Source: Sulfuritalea sp.
GTDB taxonomy: Bacteria; Pseudomonadota; Gammaproteobacteria; Burkholderiales; Rhodocyclaceae
Assembly (NCBI GenBank): GCA_023700805.1
Contig: JAMPYF010000037.1
Span: forward strand, 1 to 44,891
Direction of reading: 5' to 3'
DNA length: 44,891 bases
Shown: positions 26,631 through 39,691 of the stretch, piece by piece
Layout of the letters: each line of letters starts with the position of its first letter
Position numbering within the stretch: position 1 is the first letter of the stretch
Translations under genes and position numbers: made by a program
The notes under the pieces: model-generated
What the model was told of the DNA's origin: nothing
Databases searched by the model: none
What the model saw: only the letters and a program-made list of their open reading frames with translations

Positions 26631-27404
26631 CTAGTGTATCCGCGCCAAACCGGGAAGCACCGCGGCAGCATTGGCCGTGGTCGCCTCGGCGACTTCCTGC
26701 ACGGCGATACCGCGCAGGCCGGCCAGGGTTTGCGCAATGCGCGGCAGCTGATCCGGCGTATTGCGGGCGCCGCCCCGCCACTCCGGCGGAATGTCCGGCG
26801 CGTCGGTTTCGAGGACGATGGCATCGAGCGGCAGGGTGGCGGCAAGCTCACGGATGCGGCTGGCGCGGGGGAAGGTCATCGCGCCGCCGAAACCCAGCTT
26901 GAAGCCCAGCTTGATGAATTCGTCGGCCTGTTGCCGGCTGCCGTTGAAGGCATGCGCGATACCGCCGGTCACCGGGCAAAGCCGCAATTGCTTGAGTATC
27001 GGGTCGATCGCGCGGCGCACATGCAACAACACCGGCAGGCCGGCGTCGCGCGCAATCCTCAGTTGTGCATTGAAATAGAACTCCTGCTGCGCATCGTCGC
27101 GCGGTTCGACGAAACGATCGAGGCCGATTTCACCGACCGCCAGGGGACGCTCGCGCAAAACGGTTTCGCGCAGGACGTCGAGATCTACTTCGCGGGCCCG
27201 CTGCACATACATGGGATGAATGCCATAGGCCGCGCCGCAGCCGGCATGCTCACGACAGACCGAAGCCACGGCACCGAAATTGGCCCGCTCCACCGCCGGT
27301 ACCACGATCAGTCCGACGCCGGCCTGTATCGCCGCTGCCGCCACCGCGACGCGGTCGGCATCGAACTCGGCAGCATCGAGATGACAATGGGTATCGACCA
27401 GCAT
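26631..27404 (-). CDS. TatD-family metal-dependent hydrolase/DNase
   Basis: 257 residues. TIM-barrel metallo-hydrolase: DTHCHLD (residues 4-10), AYGIHPMYV, AVGEIGLDRF, VLLHVRRA, GGIAHAFNGS and VLETDAPDIPP are the metal-ligand motifs in order. Such proteins act as 3' exonucleases or quality-control hydrolases. It starts 12 bases after iscX, so it may be transcribed with the ISC genes. Which TatD paralogue (YcfH, YjjV or TatD) cannot be decided; the short N-terminus and HAFNGS loop favour YjjV-like. Confidence 0.88.
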   Translation of the reverse strand: MLVDTHCHLDAAEFDADRVAVAAAAIQAGVGLIVVPAVERANFGAVASVCREHAGCGAAYGIHPMYVQRAREVDLDVLRETVLRERPLAVGEIGLDRFVEPRDDAQQEFYFNAQLRIARDAGLPVLLHVRRAIDPILKQLRLCPVTGGIAHAFNGSRQQADEFIKLGFKLGFGGAMTFPRASRIRELAATLPLDAIVLETDAPDIPPEWRGGARNTPDQLPRIAQTLAGLRGIAVQEVAEATTANAAAVLPGLARIH

Positions 27405-27416
27405 GAAGCAAACGCC

Positions 27417-27611
27417 TCATTCGACTTCGTCGATCCACGCCTGCTGGATTGCTTCGAGCTTCTTCTCGCCGCAGTGGGTTTCGTTTTCCTCGAAACCGGG
27501 CAGCGCCATGACCCAGCGCATCAGATCGACAAAATTGATGCGCGTCGGATCGACGTCAGGGTGGGCTTCGGCGAGCTGAATCGCAATCTCGAGAGAATCT
27601 GTCCATTTCAC
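27417..27611 (-). CDS. iscX: Fe-S assembly protein IscX
   Basis: 64 residues from GTG 27611, which overlaps the ferredoxin stop (GTGA). Sequence begins [21 protein letters not shown], with the conserved NFVDLMRWVMALPGF and C-terminal IQQAWIDE, all diagnostic of IscX. It binds IscS and iron and modulates cluster assembly. Full family length. Last core gene of the operon. Confidence 0.96.
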   Translation of the reverse strand: MKWTDSLEIAIQLAEAHPDVDPTRINFVDLMRWVMALPGFEENETHCGEKKLEAIQQAWIDEVE

Positions 27612-27955
27612 TTTTTCGAGTGTCCTTCCTTGACCATGTTGATGGTGTATTTCGGAATCTCTATCACCAGTGGCACCTGGCCGACCAGGGCCTGACACGA
27701 AAGCCGCGAGTTGGGTTCCAGGCCCCAGGCCTTGTCGAGCAGATCCTCCTCGAGGTCCTCGGCCGCGGCGAGTGATTCGAAACCTTCGCGCACCACGACA
27801 TGGCAGGTGGTGCAGGCACAGGACTTTTCGCAGGCATGTTCGATCTCGATATTGTTACCGAGCAGCGCATCGCAGACTGAAGTGCCCGGTGCGGCCTCGA
27901 TCACTGCACCATCGGGACACAACTCGACATGGGGAAGAACGATAATCTGCGTCAT
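27608..27955 (-). CDS. fdx: ISC-type [2Fe-2S] ferredoxin
   Basis: 115 residues. Adrenodoxin-type ferredoxin with C42, C48, C51 ([15 protein letters not shown]) and C87 (LSCQALVG) as ligands. It delivers electrons for cluster building on IscU. ATGA overlap with hscA upstream and GTGA overlap with iscX downstream indicate tight coupling. Confidence 0.97.
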   Translation of the reverse strand: MTQIIVLPHVELCPDGAVIEAAPGTSVCDALLGNNIEIEHACEKSCACTTCHVVVREGFESLAAAEDLEEDLLDKAWGLEPNSRLSCQALVGQVPLVIEIPKYTINMVKEGHSKK

Positions 27956-29820
27956 AGGGATATCTGGTCAACATTCCGGCCGGAGAGCGCGCGCTGCACG
28001 CTCTGGTTCATGCGGCGCGCCGCAAATTCGTTGGTGGCGGCACTCAAGGCTTGCATGGCTTCATCGATCGCGCGGCGATCGTCGCCGATCATCACCGTCT
28101 GCAGTTTTGTCATGGCGGCGTCGATATGCGCGCGCTCCAGCACCGACAGCAGGTCGCCCGCATCGGCCAGTGCCGACTGGGTCGCCTCGATCAGGCGCTG
28201 CGACTCGACTTGGGCCTCGCGCAGGGCGCGACGGAAAGCGTCGTCGCTGGCGTGGCTGAAACTGTCCTTGAGCATGCCGGCGATTTCGTCGTCGCTGAGG
28301 CCATAGGCCGGCTTGACCTCGATGCGCGCCTCGCGGCCGCTGGTCTGCTCGCGCGCCGTGACCGAGAGCAGGCCGTCGGCGTCGACCTGGAAGGTGACGC
28401 GGATTCTCGCCGCCCCGGCCACCATCGGCGGTATGCCGCGCAACTCAAAACGCGCCAGGCTACGACAGTCGGAAACCAGTTCGCGTTCGCCCTGGACGAC
28501 CTGGATCGACATCGCGGTCTGACCATCCTTGAAGGTCGTAAAGTCCTGCGCACGCGCAATCGGAATCGTCGAGTTGCGCGGGATGACTTTTTCCACCAGG
28601 CCGCCCATGGTTTCCAGGCCGAGGGACAGGGGGATCACATCGAGCAGCAGCCAGTCGTCGCCGGCGGCGCGGTTGCCCGCCAGCAGGTTGGCCTGGATCG
28701 CCGCACCCAGCGCCACCACTTTTTCCGGATCGAGGTTGTTGAGCGGCTCCTGCTTGAACAGTTCGGCCACGGCATGCTGGATCTGCGGCATCCGCGTCGA
28801 GCCGCCGACCATGACCACGCCGCGCACCTCGTCGACCGTCAGGCCGGCGTCGCGCAAGGCCTTCTTGGTCGGCGCCAGGGTCTTCTGCACCAGGGTGCGG
28901 GTGATCTCGGTGAACACTTCGGTGGTCAGCGTCAGATCGACGTATTCGCCGCTGCCGAGCTTGACCGTGATCGGCACCCGTCCGTGCTGCGACAGTTGCT
29001 CCTTGGCTTCGCGGGCGCGCATCTGCAGCAGGCGCGCGTCCTGCGGCGAAAGCGGCGTCAGATTGGCCTGCTCGATGATCCAGCAGAAGATCCGATGATC
29101 GAAGTCGTCGCCGCCCAGCGCCGAATCTCCACCGGTGGCCATGACCTCGAAGACCCCCTTGGACAGGCGCAGGATCGAAATATCGAAAGTCCCGCCGCCC
29201 AGGTCGAATACCGCATAGATGCCCTCGGCGGCATTGTCCAGGCCATAGGCGATTGCGGCGGCCGTCGGTTCATTGAGCAGACGCAGCACATTCAGTCCGG
29301 CAAGGCGCGCCGCATCCTTGGTGGCCTGGCGCTGGGCATCGTCGAAGTAGGCCGGGACGGTAATCACGGCGCCGGTCAATTCGCCGCCCAGCGAAGCTTC
29401 GGCCCGATTGCGCACGGTCTTGAGGATCTCGGCGGAGATTTCGACCGGGCTCTTGATGCCGGCGATGGTCTTCAGCTTGACCATGCCTTTGGCATCGACG
29501 AAATCATAGGGTAGTGTTTCGACGTGGGCGATGTCGTGCCGACCGCGACCCATGAAACGCTTGACGGAAATGATGGTGTTCTTGGGGTCGATCGACTGTT
29601 TCGCCTCGGCGCCGTAACCCACCTCGACGCTGCCGTCGGCGGCATAGGCGACCACGGAAGGCAGCAGCGGGCGCCCCTGCATGTCGTTGAGCACCACGCT
29701 CATGCCGCTTCTGACGGTCGCTACCAGCGAGTTGGTGGTGCCGAGATCGATGCCTACCGCAAGACGATGCTCATGGGGCGCGGCGGATTCCCCCGGCTCC
29801 GCAATCTGAAGAAGTGCCAT
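27952..29820 (-). CDS. hscA: Hsp70-class chaperone HscA
   Basis: 622 residues, close to the E. coli length. Specialised DnaK homologue that, with HscB, releases clusters from IscU. ATPase motifs [46 protein letters not shown] and [10 protein letters not shown] are followed by a substrate domain ([18 protein letters not shown]). Lies between hscB and fdx in the standard order. Confidence 0.97.
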   Translation of the reverse strand: MALLQIAEPGESAAPHEHRLAVGIDLGTTNSLVATVRSGMSVVLNDMQGRPLLPSVVAYAADGSVEVGYGAEAKQSIDPKNTIISVKRFMGRGRHDIAHVETLPYDFVDAKGMVKLKTIAGIKSPVEISAEILKTVRNRAEASLGGELTGAVITVPAYFDDAQRQATKDAARLAGLNVLRLLNEPTAAAIAYGLDNAAEGIYAVFDLGGGTFDISILRLSKGVFEVMATGGDSALGGDDFDHRIFCWIIEQANLTPLSPQDARLLQMRAREAKEQLSQHGRVPITVKLGSGEYVDLTLTTEVFTEITRTLVQKTLAPTKKALRDAGLTVDEVRGVVMVGGSTRMPQIQHAVAELFKQEPLNNLDPEKVVALGAAIQANLLAGNRAAGDDWLLLDVIPLSLGLETMGGLVEKVIPRNSTIPIARAQDFTTFKDGQTAMSIQVVQGERELVSDCRSLARFELRGIPPMVAGAARIRVTFQVDADGLLSVTAREQTSGREARIEVKPAYGLSDDEIAGMLKDSFSHASDDAFRRALREAQVESQRLIEATQSALADAGDLLSVLERAHIDAAMTKLQTVMIGDDRRAIDEAMQALSAATNEFAARRMNQSVQRALSGRNVDQISL

Positions 29821-29829
29821 ATTGTTCTT

Positions 29830-30372
29830 TTAAGCAGTGACGGCTTCGAGCGCGTCGTCGATTTCGTTCAGCAGTTTTTCCTGGAACATGAGTTGCCGCA
29901 CCAGATTGGCCGCCGCCGCGAAATCCTTGGCGACGTCGATCAGTTCGGCAAGACGCTGGTATTCGACCTTGATTTCATTCAACAGGCGCAGGCGGACCGC
30001 ATCCAAGGCATCCTCGTCGGCCGCGGCACGCGCCTCGATCACCGCTTCGCGCAATTCCATCTGGCTCATCAGGAATTCGGCCGGCATCGCGGTGTTGCTT
30101 TCGATCTGCGGATCATGCCCGAGCAGGCTCAGCAGATAGCGCGCACGCTTGCCCGGCGACTTGAGCGTCTGAAAGGCTTCGTTGACCCGCGTCGCCCATT
30201 GCATGGCCAGGCGCCGGTCGGCATCGCCCGCATGGGCGTGCTTGTCCGGGTGCACCTTGGCCTGAACTGCGCGAAAGCTGTTCTCGAGGCTTTCCAGATC
30301 GAGAGACTGCGCACGCGGCAAGCCGAACAAGGTGAAATGATCGGCAGCGAAATTCAGGTCGAATGTGGTCAT
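29830..30372 (-). CDS. hscB: J-domain co-chaperone HscB
   Basis: 180 residues from ATG 30372; the longer in-frame extension would run into iscA. N-terminal J domain with HPD at residues 41-43 (AKVHPDKHAHAG) and a C-terminal three-helix IscU-binding domain (LMSQMELREAVIEA). It brings IscU to HscA and stimulates its ATPase. Confidence 0.96.
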   Translation of the reverse strand: MTTFDLNFAADHFTLFGLPRAQSLDLESLENSFRAVQAKVHPDKHAHAGDADRRLAMQWATRVNEAFQTLKSPGKRARYLLSLLGHDPQIESNTAMPAEFLMSQMELREAVIEARAAADEDALDAVRLRLLNEIKVEYQRLAELIDVAKDFAAAANLVRQLMFQEKLLNEIDDALEAVTA

Positions 30373-30382
30373 CGAACGTGCA

Positions 30383-30706
30383 TCAGGTATTGAACGACTC
30401 GCCGCAGCCGCAGGCATCCTTGACATTCGGGTTGTTGAACTTGAATCCCTCGTTCAGGCCTTCCCGGGTGTAGTCGAGCTCGGTGCCGTCGAGATAGGGC
30501 AGGCTCTTCGGATCGACCAGCACCTTGACGCCATGGCTTTCGAAAATATGGTCTTCCGGCTCCGAAGCATCGGCGAATTCCAGCTTGTAGGCCATGCCGG
30601 AACAACCCGAGGTCTTGACGCCGAGGCGGATGCCGACGCCCTTGCCGCGCTTGGCGATGAAATTGGCGACGTGTTGCGCCGCAGGTTCGGAAAGTGTCAC
30701 CGGCAT
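30383..30706 (-). CDS. iscA: A-type iron-sulfur carrier IscA
   Basis: 107 residues with the three conserved cysteines C35 ([10 protein letters not shown]), C99 and C101 (DACGCGESF). Carries or repairs Fe-S clusters for target proteins. Two bases separate it from iscU and ten from hscB. Confidence 0.97.
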   Translation of the reverse strand: MPVTLSEPAAQHVANFIAKRGKGVGIRLGVKTSGCSGMAYKLEFADASEPEDHIFESHGVKVLVDPKSLPYLDGTELDYTREGLNEGFKFNNPNVKDACGCGESFNT

Positions 30707-30708
30707 GA

Positions 30709-31092
30709 TCAGGCTCCCTGTTTCTTTCTATAGTCGGCCACGGCGGCCTTGATCGCATCCTCGGCGAGGATCGAGCAGTGGATTTTCACCGGCGGCAGAG
30801 CAAGCTCTTCCGCAATCTGGGTGTTCTTGATGTCCAGGGCCTGGTCGAGCGTCTTGCCCTTGACCCATTCCGTCACCAGCGACGAAGAGGCGATCGCCGA
30901 GCCGCAACCGTAGGTCTTGAACTTGGCGTCTTCGATGATGCCGTCCTTGCCGACCTTGATCTGCAGTTTCATGACGTCGCCGCAGGCCGGTGCGCCGACC
31001 ATGCCGGTGGCAATGCCTTCGTCGTCCTTGTTGAAGGAACCCACGTTGCGCGGGTTTTCGTAGTGATCCAGTACTTTTTCGCTGTATGCCAT
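30709..31092 (-). CDS. iscU: Fe-S cluster scaffold IscU
   Basis: 127 residues. Ligand cysteines C37 ([10 protein letters not shown]), C63 ([10 protein letters not shown]) and C106 ([10 protein letters not shown]), Asp39, and the HscA-recognition motif LPPVKIHC are all present. Clusters are assembled here from IscS sulfur. Placed directly after iscS. Confidence 0.98.
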   Translation of the reverse strand: MAYSEKVLDHYENPRNVGSFNKDDEGIATGMVGAPACGDVMKLQIKVGKDGIIEDAKFKTYGCGSAIASSSLVTEWVKGKTLDQALDIKNTQIAEELALPPVKIHCSILAEDAIKAAVADYRKKQGA

Positions 31093-31102
31093 GATGGTTT
31101 CC

Positions 31103-32326
31103 TCAGTGTGCTGCCCATTGGACGGAGGTCAGGTCGACGCCGTCCTTGTACATTTCCCAGAGCGGGGAGAGTTCGCGCAGCTTACCCAGTTTGTCGTGCA
31201 GCAGCTTGATGGTGAAATCGATCTCCTCTTCCGTCGTGAAACGGCCGAGCGTGAAGCGAATCGAGCTGTGCGCCAGTTCGTCCGAGCGGCCCAGCGAGCG
31301 CAGCACATAGGAAGGCTCCAGGCTGGCCGAGGTGCAGGCCGAACCGCTCGATACGGCAATGTCCTTGATCGCCATGATCAGCGACTCGCCTTCGACAAAG
31401 TTGAAGCTGACGTTGAGGTTGTGCGGCACGCGCTGCTCGATGTCGCCATTGACATAGGTTTCCTCGATGTCCGTGAGCCCCTTGAGCAGCTTGTCGCGCA
31501 GCATGCGGATGCGCTCGTTTTCAGTGGCCATCTCCAGACGCGCGAGGCGGAAGCACTCGCCCATGCCGATGATCTGATGCGTCGCCAGGGTGCCCGAGCG
31601 CATGCCGCGCTCGTGGCCGCCGCCGTGCATCTGGGCTTCGAGCCGGACGCGCGGCTTGCGCCTGACGTAGAGCGCACCGATGCCCTTGGGGCCGTAAGTC
31701 TTGTGCGCGCAGAAGGACATCAGGTCGACCTTCAGCCGGGACAGGTCGATCGGCATCTTGCCGGTGGCCTGTGCCGCATCGACGTGGAAGATCACGCCCT
31801 TTTCGCGGCAGATTTCGCCGATCTCGGCGATGGGCTGAATCACCCCGATCTCGTTATTCACGGCCATCACCGAAGCCACCACCGTGTCGGGGCGCAACGC
31901 CGCCTTGAACTGGTCGACGGTGATCAGGCCATTCTCCTGCGGCACCAGGTAAGTCGCCTCGAAGCCCTGGCGTTCCAGTTCCTTGACGGTATCCAGCACC
32001 GCCTTGTGCTCGGTCGACACGGTAATGATGTGCTTGCCCTTGGTCCCGGCATAGAAATGCGCCGCGCCCTTGATCGCCAGGTTGTTCGACTCCGTGGCAC
32101 CCGAGGTCCAGATGATTTCCTTGGCATCGGCGCCAACCAGCGCGGCAACTTCCTCGCGCGCCTCCTCGACGGCCTTCTCGGCTTCCCAGCCATAGGAGTG
32201 AGAGCGCGAGGCCGGATTGCCGAAGTGCTCGGTCAACCAGGGAATCATTTTCGCCGCCACGCGCGGATCCACCGGCGTGGTCGCCGAGTAGTCGAGGTAC
32301 ACCGGCAGTTTCATGCCTGCTTTCAT
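31103..32326 (-). CDS. iscS: Cysteine desulfurase IscS
   Basis: 407 residues from ATG 32326, chosen because GGAG lies nine bases upstream; ATG 32314 (403 residues) matches the E. coli start better. PLP enzyme converting cysteine to alanine and enzyme-bound persulfide. PLP lysine in [17 protein letters not shown], active-site loop [17 protein letters not shown], and the classic C-terminus [18 protein letters not shown] that docks IscU. Supplies sulfur to IscU and probably also to FdhD and tRNA thiolation. Confidence 0.97.
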   Translation of the reverse strand: MKAGMKLPVYLDYSATTPVDPRVAAKMIPWLTEHFGNPASRSHSYGWEAEKAVEEAREEVAALVGADAKEIIWTSGATESNNLAIKGAAHFYAGTKGKHIITVSTEHKAVLDTVKELERQGFEATYLVPQENGLITVDQFKAALRPDTVVASVMAVNNEIGVIQPIAEIGEICREKGVIFHVDAAQATGKMPIDLSRLKVDLMSFCAHKTYGPKGIGALYVRRKPRVRLEAQMHGGGHERGMRSGTLATHQIIGMGECFRLARLEMATENERIRMLRDKLLKGLTDIEETYVNGDIEQRVPHNLNVSFNFVEGESLIMAIKDIAVSSGSACTSASLEPSYVLRSLGRSDELAHSSIRFTLGRFTTEEEIDFTIKLLHDKLGKLRELSPLWEMYKDGVDLTSVQWAAH

Positions 32327-32342
32327 TACCAGTTTCTCCAGT

Positions 32343-33500
32343 TCAGCTTGTAAGGGCAGTCAGGCCCCTGAGTTGCAAGATTGTAGTATTTAGCGCGGCA
32401 AGAAAATCACCGACCTGCGCCGCGCTACTGTCCGGCCCCAGACTCACCCTCACGGCGCCACGCGCCAGCGAGGATGGAATGCCCATCGCCAGAAGCACAT
32501 GCGAGGGTTCCGGATTGGCGCTGGAACAGGCAGCCCCTGCCGCCACGGCAAAGCCGGCGCGATCGAGCTTGCCCACCAGCGTCTCGCCATCGATGCCGGG
32601 ACACGCAAAATAACTTGTATTGGGCAGACGCTCGGCGCGGGCACCGAATATCGTCGCACCCTGCGCCACCAGTCCGGCTTCGAGTTCTGCACGCAGAACA
32701 GCCAAGCCTCTGCCATTTTGATCGAGTCGGGCAACCGCCAGTTCCGCGGCAAGGCCGAAACCGACAATTGCCGCAACATTCTCGGTGCCCGAGCGCAGGC
32801 CGCGTTCGTGACCGCCGCCGGCGATCAGCGGCTGCAACTCGACGCGCTTGTCCACCACCAGCGCACCGGCGCCCTTCGGCCCGCCCAGCTTGTGCGCGGA
32901 AAGCGTCAGGGCATGCACGCCGGCGCCGCTCAGGGCACGGAAATCCACCGGACGCCGGCCGAAAGCCTGCACGGCATCGGTGTGGAACCACGCCCGGGTG
33001 GGTTTGGCCTGGGCCGCAAGGGCGGCGATGTCCTGTACCACGCCGGTTTCGTTATTGGCCAGCATGACCGAAACCAGCGCCGGCTTTTCTTCGAGCACGG
33101 CTTGAAAGTTGGCGCTGGCGACACGGCAATTCTCATCGACGGCGATCTCGCGCAGCGTCCAGCCGGCTCGCCGCAACTGCTTCGCCGGCTCGCGCACGCA
33201 GGGATGCTCGATGGCCGAGATCGCCACGACGCCGGGCTTGAGGCAAGCGGCTGCGCCCTTGACGAAAAGATTGTTGGCCTCCGAGCCGCCGCTGGTAAAC
33301 ACCACTTCGGTCGGATGGGCACCCACGGCATAGGCCACACGCTGCCGCGCCTCGTCGATCGCGCGCCGCGCCGCACGGCCGTATTCGTGGCGGCTGGAGG
33401 CATTGCCATACTGCTCGCGCAGGTAAGGCAGCATGCCTTCCAGCACGCGCGGATCCAGCGGCGTGGTGGCGTTGTGATCCAGGTAGACGGGAGCGAACAT
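32343..33500 (-). CDS. Second cysteine desulfurase (NifS-like) within the isc operon
   Basis: 385 residues from ATG 33500. Same fold as IscS with PLP lysine in [18 protein letters not shown] and active cysteine in [21 protein letters not shown], but only distantly similar to the neighbouring IscS and lacking its C-terminal IscU-docking tail. Sits between iscR and iscS. Such an extra copy is seen in several betaproteobacteria; its acceptor is not known. A dedicated sulfur donor for the molybdenum cofactor or for tRNA is possible but only a guess. Confidence 0.9.
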   Translation of the reverse strand: MFAPVYLDHNATTPLDPRVLEGMLPYLREQYGNASSRHEYGRAARRAIDEARQRVAYAVGAHPTEVVFTSGGSEANNLFVKGAAACLKPGVVAISAIEHPCVREPAKQLRRAGWTLREIAVDENCRVASANFQAVLEEKPALVSVMLANNETGVVQDIAALAAQAKPTRAWFHTDAVQAFGRRPVDFRALSGAGVHALTLSAHKLGGPKGAGALVVDKRVELQPLIAGGGHERGLRSGTENVAAIVGFGLAAELAVARLDQNGRGLAVLRAELEAGLVAQGATIFGARAERLPNTSYFACPGIDGETLVGKLDRAGFAVAAGAACSSANPEPSHVLLAMGIPSSLARGAVRVSLGPDSSAAQVGDFLAALNTTILQLRGLTALTS

Positions 33501-33521
33501 GGCGGCAGGCTCGTGGCGCAA

Positions 33522-34013
33522 TCAGGCAGCGACGAGGTCCTCGGCCGGACGACGGACGCGACGCAAGGGCCGTTCGTCATGCAATACCGCAGCGGTGCCG
33601 GTTTTCTCGCGTTGCTGGGCTACCAGTTCAGCCAAGGTGACCGAGCTCAGATAGTCGAACATCTTCTCGTTCAGGCTGGTCCATAGCTCGTGGGTCATGC
33701 AGGGACGCTGGTCTTCGGCGCAATTGCCCTTGCCGCCGCAATTCGTCGCATCGAGCGACTCATCGACGGCATGGATGATGTCGGCCACAGACACGCCTTC
33801 CAGCGGCTTGGCCAGGCAATAGCCGCCGCCGGGTCCGCGCACGCTCGAAACCAGCTCGCGGCGACGCAGCTTGCCGAACAGCTGCTCAAGGTAGGAAAGG
33901 GAAATCTTCTGCCGCTCGCTGATGCCGGCCAGCGTGACCGGACCGGTATGTTGGCGCAGGGCAAGATCGATCATCGCGGTTACGGCAAAACGTCCTTTGG
34001 TCGTCAGTCTCAT
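33522..34013 (-). CDS. iscR: Fe-S cluster regulator IscR
   Basis: 163 residues, Rrf2 family. N-terminal winged helix [19 protein letters not shown] and [16 protein letters not shown]. The [2Fe-2S] ligands C92, C98, C105 and H108 ([18 protein letters not shown]) are present. Holo-IscR represses the isc operon. GGAG precedes the ATG. First gene of the operon, behind the promoter at 34079-34112 which carries an IscR-like site. Confidence 0.97.
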   Translation of the reverse strand: MRLTTKGRFAVTAMIDLALRQHTGPVTLAGISERQKISLSYLEQLFGKLRRRELVSSVRGPGGGYCLAKPLEGVSVADIIHAVDESLDATNCGGKGNCAEDQRPCMTHELWTSLNEKMFDYLSSVTLAELVAQQREKTGTAAVLHDERPLRRVRRPAEDLVAA

Positions 34014-34078
34014 GAGAAATCTCCGTCGGGTGGTTACGTTGGAAACGCTTCAAGAACAATACCTGAGCGTTTCAATCA

Positions 34079-34112
34079 ACTATATTGTATCCCGATCATT
34101 TTAGTCAACTAT
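34079..34112 (-). promoter_or_regulatory. isc operon promoter with IscR type-1-like site, inside the end of cysE
   Basis: On the minus strand TTGACT (34108-34103) and TATAGT (34084-34079) are 18 bases apart, upstream of iscR. The 25 bases 34112-34088 (ATAGTTGACTAAAATGATCG plus GGATA) match the E. coli type-1 consensus ATASYYGACTRWWWYAGTCR-type site at about 20 positions, best in the left half. It overlaps the -35 box, consistent with repression by holo-IscR. The cysE stop codon (34101-34103) lies within the site. Confidence 0.65.
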
Positions 34113-34874
34113 CTTCGACAAATAGTTCGGATCGAACTTGTCGGCGGTGGCCACGTCGTCTTCCAGCGATACCCCCGACTTTGCCATGGTCTTCAGCAAG
34201 GCCTCTAACCTGCGGTCGGTTTCCACCGCATGGTCGAGCAGGCCATGAATCGCCTGCGCCAGCGGGTCGTCCTCGGCACGGGTCACGGCATAGGCCGAGA
34301 AGCCCATCTGGCCGGCCTTGACCTCGCGGTCGATCTCGCTGCGGTCCTCGATGATTCGGGCCGGGATGCCCACCGCCGTCGCACCCGGCGGCACGTCGCG
34401 CACCACCACGGCGTTCGACCCGACCTTGGCGCCCTGGCCGAGAGTGATGGGCCCGAGAATCTTGGCGCCGGCGCCGATCACCACGCCGCGCTGCAAGGTC
34501 GGATGCCGCTTGCCCTTGTTCCACGACGTGCCGCCCAGCGTGACGCCATGATAAAGCGTGCACTCGTCATCGATCACGGCCGTCTCGCCGATGACCACAC
34601 CCATGCCATGGTCGATGAACACGCGCCGGCCGATGGTCGCGCCAGGATGAATCTCGATGCCGGTGATCCAGCGCGTGAAATGCGAGACAAAGCGCGCCAG
34701 CCAGCGCATGCGCGCGCCCCACAGCCAGTGCGAGACGCGGTGCAGCGTCAGGGCGTGAAACCCCGGATAGCAGGTCAGCACCTCCCAGGTGGAACGGGCG
34801 GCCGGGTCGCGCTCGAAAACGCAGGAAATATCTTCACGCAGACGGGAGAACATGGATTGATCCGGTTGATCCAT
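34101..34874 (-). CDS. cysE: Serine O-acetyltransferase CysE
   Basis: 257 residues from ATG 34874; ATG 34853 (MFSRLRED) is also possible and neither has a clear ribosome site. Left-handed beta-helix acetyltransferase making O-acetylserine for cysteine synthesis. Hexapeptide repeats and catalytic region [19 protein letters not shown], then [18 protein letters not shown] with the usual active-site histidines. Provides cysteine for the desulfurases below; cysE before iscR is a common arrangement. Its C-terminal extension is longer than the enteric one. Confidence 0.95.
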   Translation of the reverse strand: MDQPDQSMFSRLREDISCVFERDPAARSTWEVLTCYPGFHALTLHRVSHWLWGARMRWLARFVSHFTRWITGIEIHPGATIGRRVFIDHGMGVVIGETAVIDDECTLYHGVTLGGTSWNKGKRHPTLQRGVVIGAGAKILGPITLGQGAKVGSNAVVVRDVPPGATAVGIPARIIEDRSEIDREVKAGQMGFSAYAVTRAEDDPLAQAIHGLLDHAVETDRRLEALLKTMAKSGVSLEDDVATADKFDPNYLSKIVD

Positions 34875-34932
34875 TAGTAGTTTCTGAAATGGTAGAAATC
34901 CCGAGCGTCGGGGTCAAGCTTTTATTGGCAAT

Positions 34933-35730
34933 TCAGTTGTCGACCTTGCGCGAAGATTTCGCCGTATCCACTCCAGATGGGGCGCTCAAGCCTTTTTCCA
35001 ACGCCGCGAACAGACCGCGCAGGATCGCGACCTCTTCCTTTTCCGGCCCGGCGCGGGAAAACATGCGCCGCAGACGGGCAATCAGGCGCTTCGGGCTGGC
35101 CGGGTCGAGAAACTCGCTGGACACCGCAGCGCGTTCGATATGGGCGATCAAGCCCTCCACCTCGTCATGGCTGGCGAGCAGCCCGGCACCCGAGATGGCC
35201 GGCGGCAGGCCGGGGTCGAGCGCCGCCAGGCGCAGTTCGTAGCACATCACCTGCACCGCAGCGGCAAGATTCAGGGAACTGAATTCGGCGTTGACCGGAA
35301 TCATCGCCCAACGCCGGCACATCGCCAGTTCGTCGTTGGAAAGTCCCGAGGTCTCGTTGCCGAACACCAGCGCCACATCCCCGGTGGCGGCCATGGCCAC
35401 CAGTTCCGCGGCACCGTCGCGAGCCCAGAGTGCCGGCACCGCCAACTCGCGCCGGCGCGCCGTCATGGCCATGGCCAGCACCGTGCCGCTGAGCGCCTCG
35501 GTCAGGGAAGTCACCACCTCGGCCTGCACCAGCAGGTCGGTGGCACCGGCCGCCATGGCATCGGCCTGGGCATCGGGAAAGGCTTTCGGATTTACCAGTA
35601 CCAGGTGCGACAGGCCCATGGTCTTCATCGCCCGCGCCGCGGCGCCGATGTTGCCCGGATGGCTGGGATGCGAGAGCACCACGCGGATGCGATCGAGGAC
35701 GGCGGGAGCGGACAATGGCGTGGTGTTCAT
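34933..35730 (-). CDS. trmJ: tRNA (cytidine/uridine-2'-O-)-methyltransferase TrmJ
   Basis: 265 residues, SPOUT family. Motifs: VVLSHPSHPGNIGAAARAMKTMG (motif 1), VALVFGNETSGLSNDELAMC (motif 2) and IPVNAEFSSLNLAAAVQVMCYEL (motif 3, knot). TrmJ methylates ribose 32 of several tRNAs. It is often found upstream of cysE-iscR. Divergent from suhB with 104 bases between; that gap holds a GTCCCG...CGGGAC hairpin at 35738-35761 in the trmJ leader. Confidence 0.95.
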   Translation of the reverse strand: MNTTPLSAPAVLDRIRVVLSHPSHPGNIGAAARAMKTMGLSHLVLVNPKAFPDAQADAMAAGATDLLVQAEVVTSLTEALSGTVLAMAMTARRRELAVPALWARDGAAELVAMAATGDVALVFGNETSGLSNDELAMCRRWAMIPVNAEFSSLNLAAAVQVMCYELRLAALDPGLPPAISGAGLLASHDEVEGLIAHIERAAVSSEFLDPASPKRLIARLRRMFSRAGPEKEEVAILRGLFAALEKGLSAPSGVDTAKSSRKVDN

Positions 35731-35834
35731 ATTATGTGTCCCGGTCCCCTTGGGTCGGGACGGTATCCCGGGATAGAATTGCAGACTTCGTGCGCAAAAT
35801 GCGCCCCTCCTGGCTTGCTCCGCCTTAAAAATCC

Positions 35835-36641
35835 ATGCATCCCACGCTAAATATCGCCGTCAAAGCCGCGCGTCGCGCCGGCCAGATCATCAACCGCGCC
35901 AGTCTCGACGTCGACAAACTCAGGATCGACGTGAAACAGCAGAGTGATTACGTCACGGAGGTCGACCGCGCTGCGGAAGCCGCGATCCTCGAAGTGTTGC
36001 GCGATGCCTATCCGAGCTATGGAATTCTAGCAGAGGAGTCCGGCCTGGCCGGCACCAGCGCAGACAGCGAATACCAGTGGATCATCGATCCGCTGGACGG
36101 CACCACCAATTTCATCCACGGCCTGCCGCAGTATGCGATTTCGATCGGCCTCGCCCACCGCGGCGTGATGACGCAAGCCGTGGTGTATGACCCCAACCGC
36201 AACGAAATTTTCACCGCCAGCAAGGGGGGCGGCGCCTTCGTCAACGAAAAGCGCATTCGCGTCGCCAAGCGCACCAAGCTCGACGAAGCGCTGATCGGCA
36301 CCGGTTTCCCCTATCGCGTGTTCGACCACATCGACGCCTACCTGGCGATTTTCCGCGATGTCGCCCAGCGCACCGCCGGCATGCGCCGCCCCGGCGCTGC
36401 CGCGCTGGATCTGGCCTGGGTCGCCTGCGGCCGCATGGACGGCTTCTGGGAGCTCGGCCTGTCGCCCTGGGACATGGCGGCCGGCACGCTGCTGATCACC
36501 GAGGCCGGCGGCCTGGTCGGCGACCTGGCCGGCGAAACCAATTACATGAAGACCGGCAACATCATCGGCGGCAACCCGAAGATCTTCGCGCAGCTGCTGC
36601 AGCTCATCACCCCGCATCTGACCGCAAAACTCAAAGCGTAA
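35835..36641 (+). CDS. suhB: Inositol-1-monophosphatase SuhB
   Basis: 268 residues. Mg-dependent phosphatase and, in enterics, a ribosome/antitermination factor. Metal ligands are in GILAEESG (residues 64-70), [12 protein letters not shown] (85-96, D86 and D89) and WDMAAG (about 212). Ends with the typical C-terminal region [15 protein letters not shown]. Eleven bases before mutS. Confidence 0.96.
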   Translation: MHPTLNIAVKAARRAGQIINRASLDVDKLRIDVKQQSDYVTEVDRAAEAAILEVLRDAYPSYGILAEESGLAGTSADSEYQWIIDPLDGTTNFIHGLPQYAISIGLAHRGVMTQAVVYDPNRNEIFTASKGGGAFVNEKRIRVAKRTKLDEALIGTGFPYRVFDHIDAYLAIFRDVAQRTAGMRRPGAAALDLAWVACGRMDGFWELGLSPWDMAAGTLLITEAGGLVGDLAGETNYMKTGNIIGGNPKIFAQLLQLITPHLTAKLKA

Positions 36642-36651
36642 CCGGAGCCCG

Positions 36652-39231
<2,580 letters not shown>

Positions 39232-39246
39232 TGCTTCCTGGACGAC

Positions 39247-39678
39247 TTAGTGGATCTCGTCGTCCGGCGGCACAGGTGCCGGAAGCACGGCAATGCCCTC
39301 TTCGAGCAGTTCGCGGGTTTCATCTGCCGTGGCGATACCGCGGATGGTGCGGGCCGGCGCCTCGTCATAGTGAATGCGGCGCGCCTCTTCCGGAAAGCGC
39401 TCGCCGACGTTTTCGGCCTGCCGCGCCATGTTGACCAAGGCCTGATGCAAAGCGCCCATGGCGGGCGCGCCAACCGGGCTTGACGTTTTTTCCGCCAATG
39501 CCACATCACCGACGCCACGCTTGACGTGCGGCGCCGACGGCAGTTGCGTCACCGCCGAGGTCTGGCATTGAGGACAGTGCACCAGATGACGCTGGCTTTG
39601 ATCGCGAAACGCCTCGCCCGAAGCAAACCAGCCTTCGAAACGGTGTCCGTGGTCGCAGAGAAGATTGAGAACTATCAC
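39247..39678 (-). CDS. DUF1178 family protein
   Basis: 143 residues from GTG 39678, giving the standard start IVLNLLCDHGHRFEGWFASG. Four cysteines form a small zinc-ribbon-like pattern (LLCDHGH and VHCPQCQTSAVTQLPSAPH). The acidic C-terminus contains RIHYDEAPARTIRGIATADETRELLEEGI. A conserved proteobacterial protein of unknown role. The reading frame extends in frame through the tRNA-Leu fragment upstream, but that part is not protein-coding. Confidence 0.88.
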   Translation of the reverse strand: MIVLNLLCDHGHRFEGWFASGEAFRDQSQRHLVHCPQCQTSAVTQLPSAPHVKRGVGDVALAEKTSSPVGAPAMGALHQALVNMARQAENVGERFPEEARRIHYDEAPARTIRGIATADETRELLEEGIAVLPAPVPPDDEIH

Positions 39679-39691
39679 GCGTTTGGATGGC

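Noticed and set aside
28051..32353. Several long plus-strand open frames opposite hscA, hscB, iscU and iscS
   Set aside because: Same antisense effect of high-GC codon use; the minus-strand ISC genes are certain and tightly spaced.
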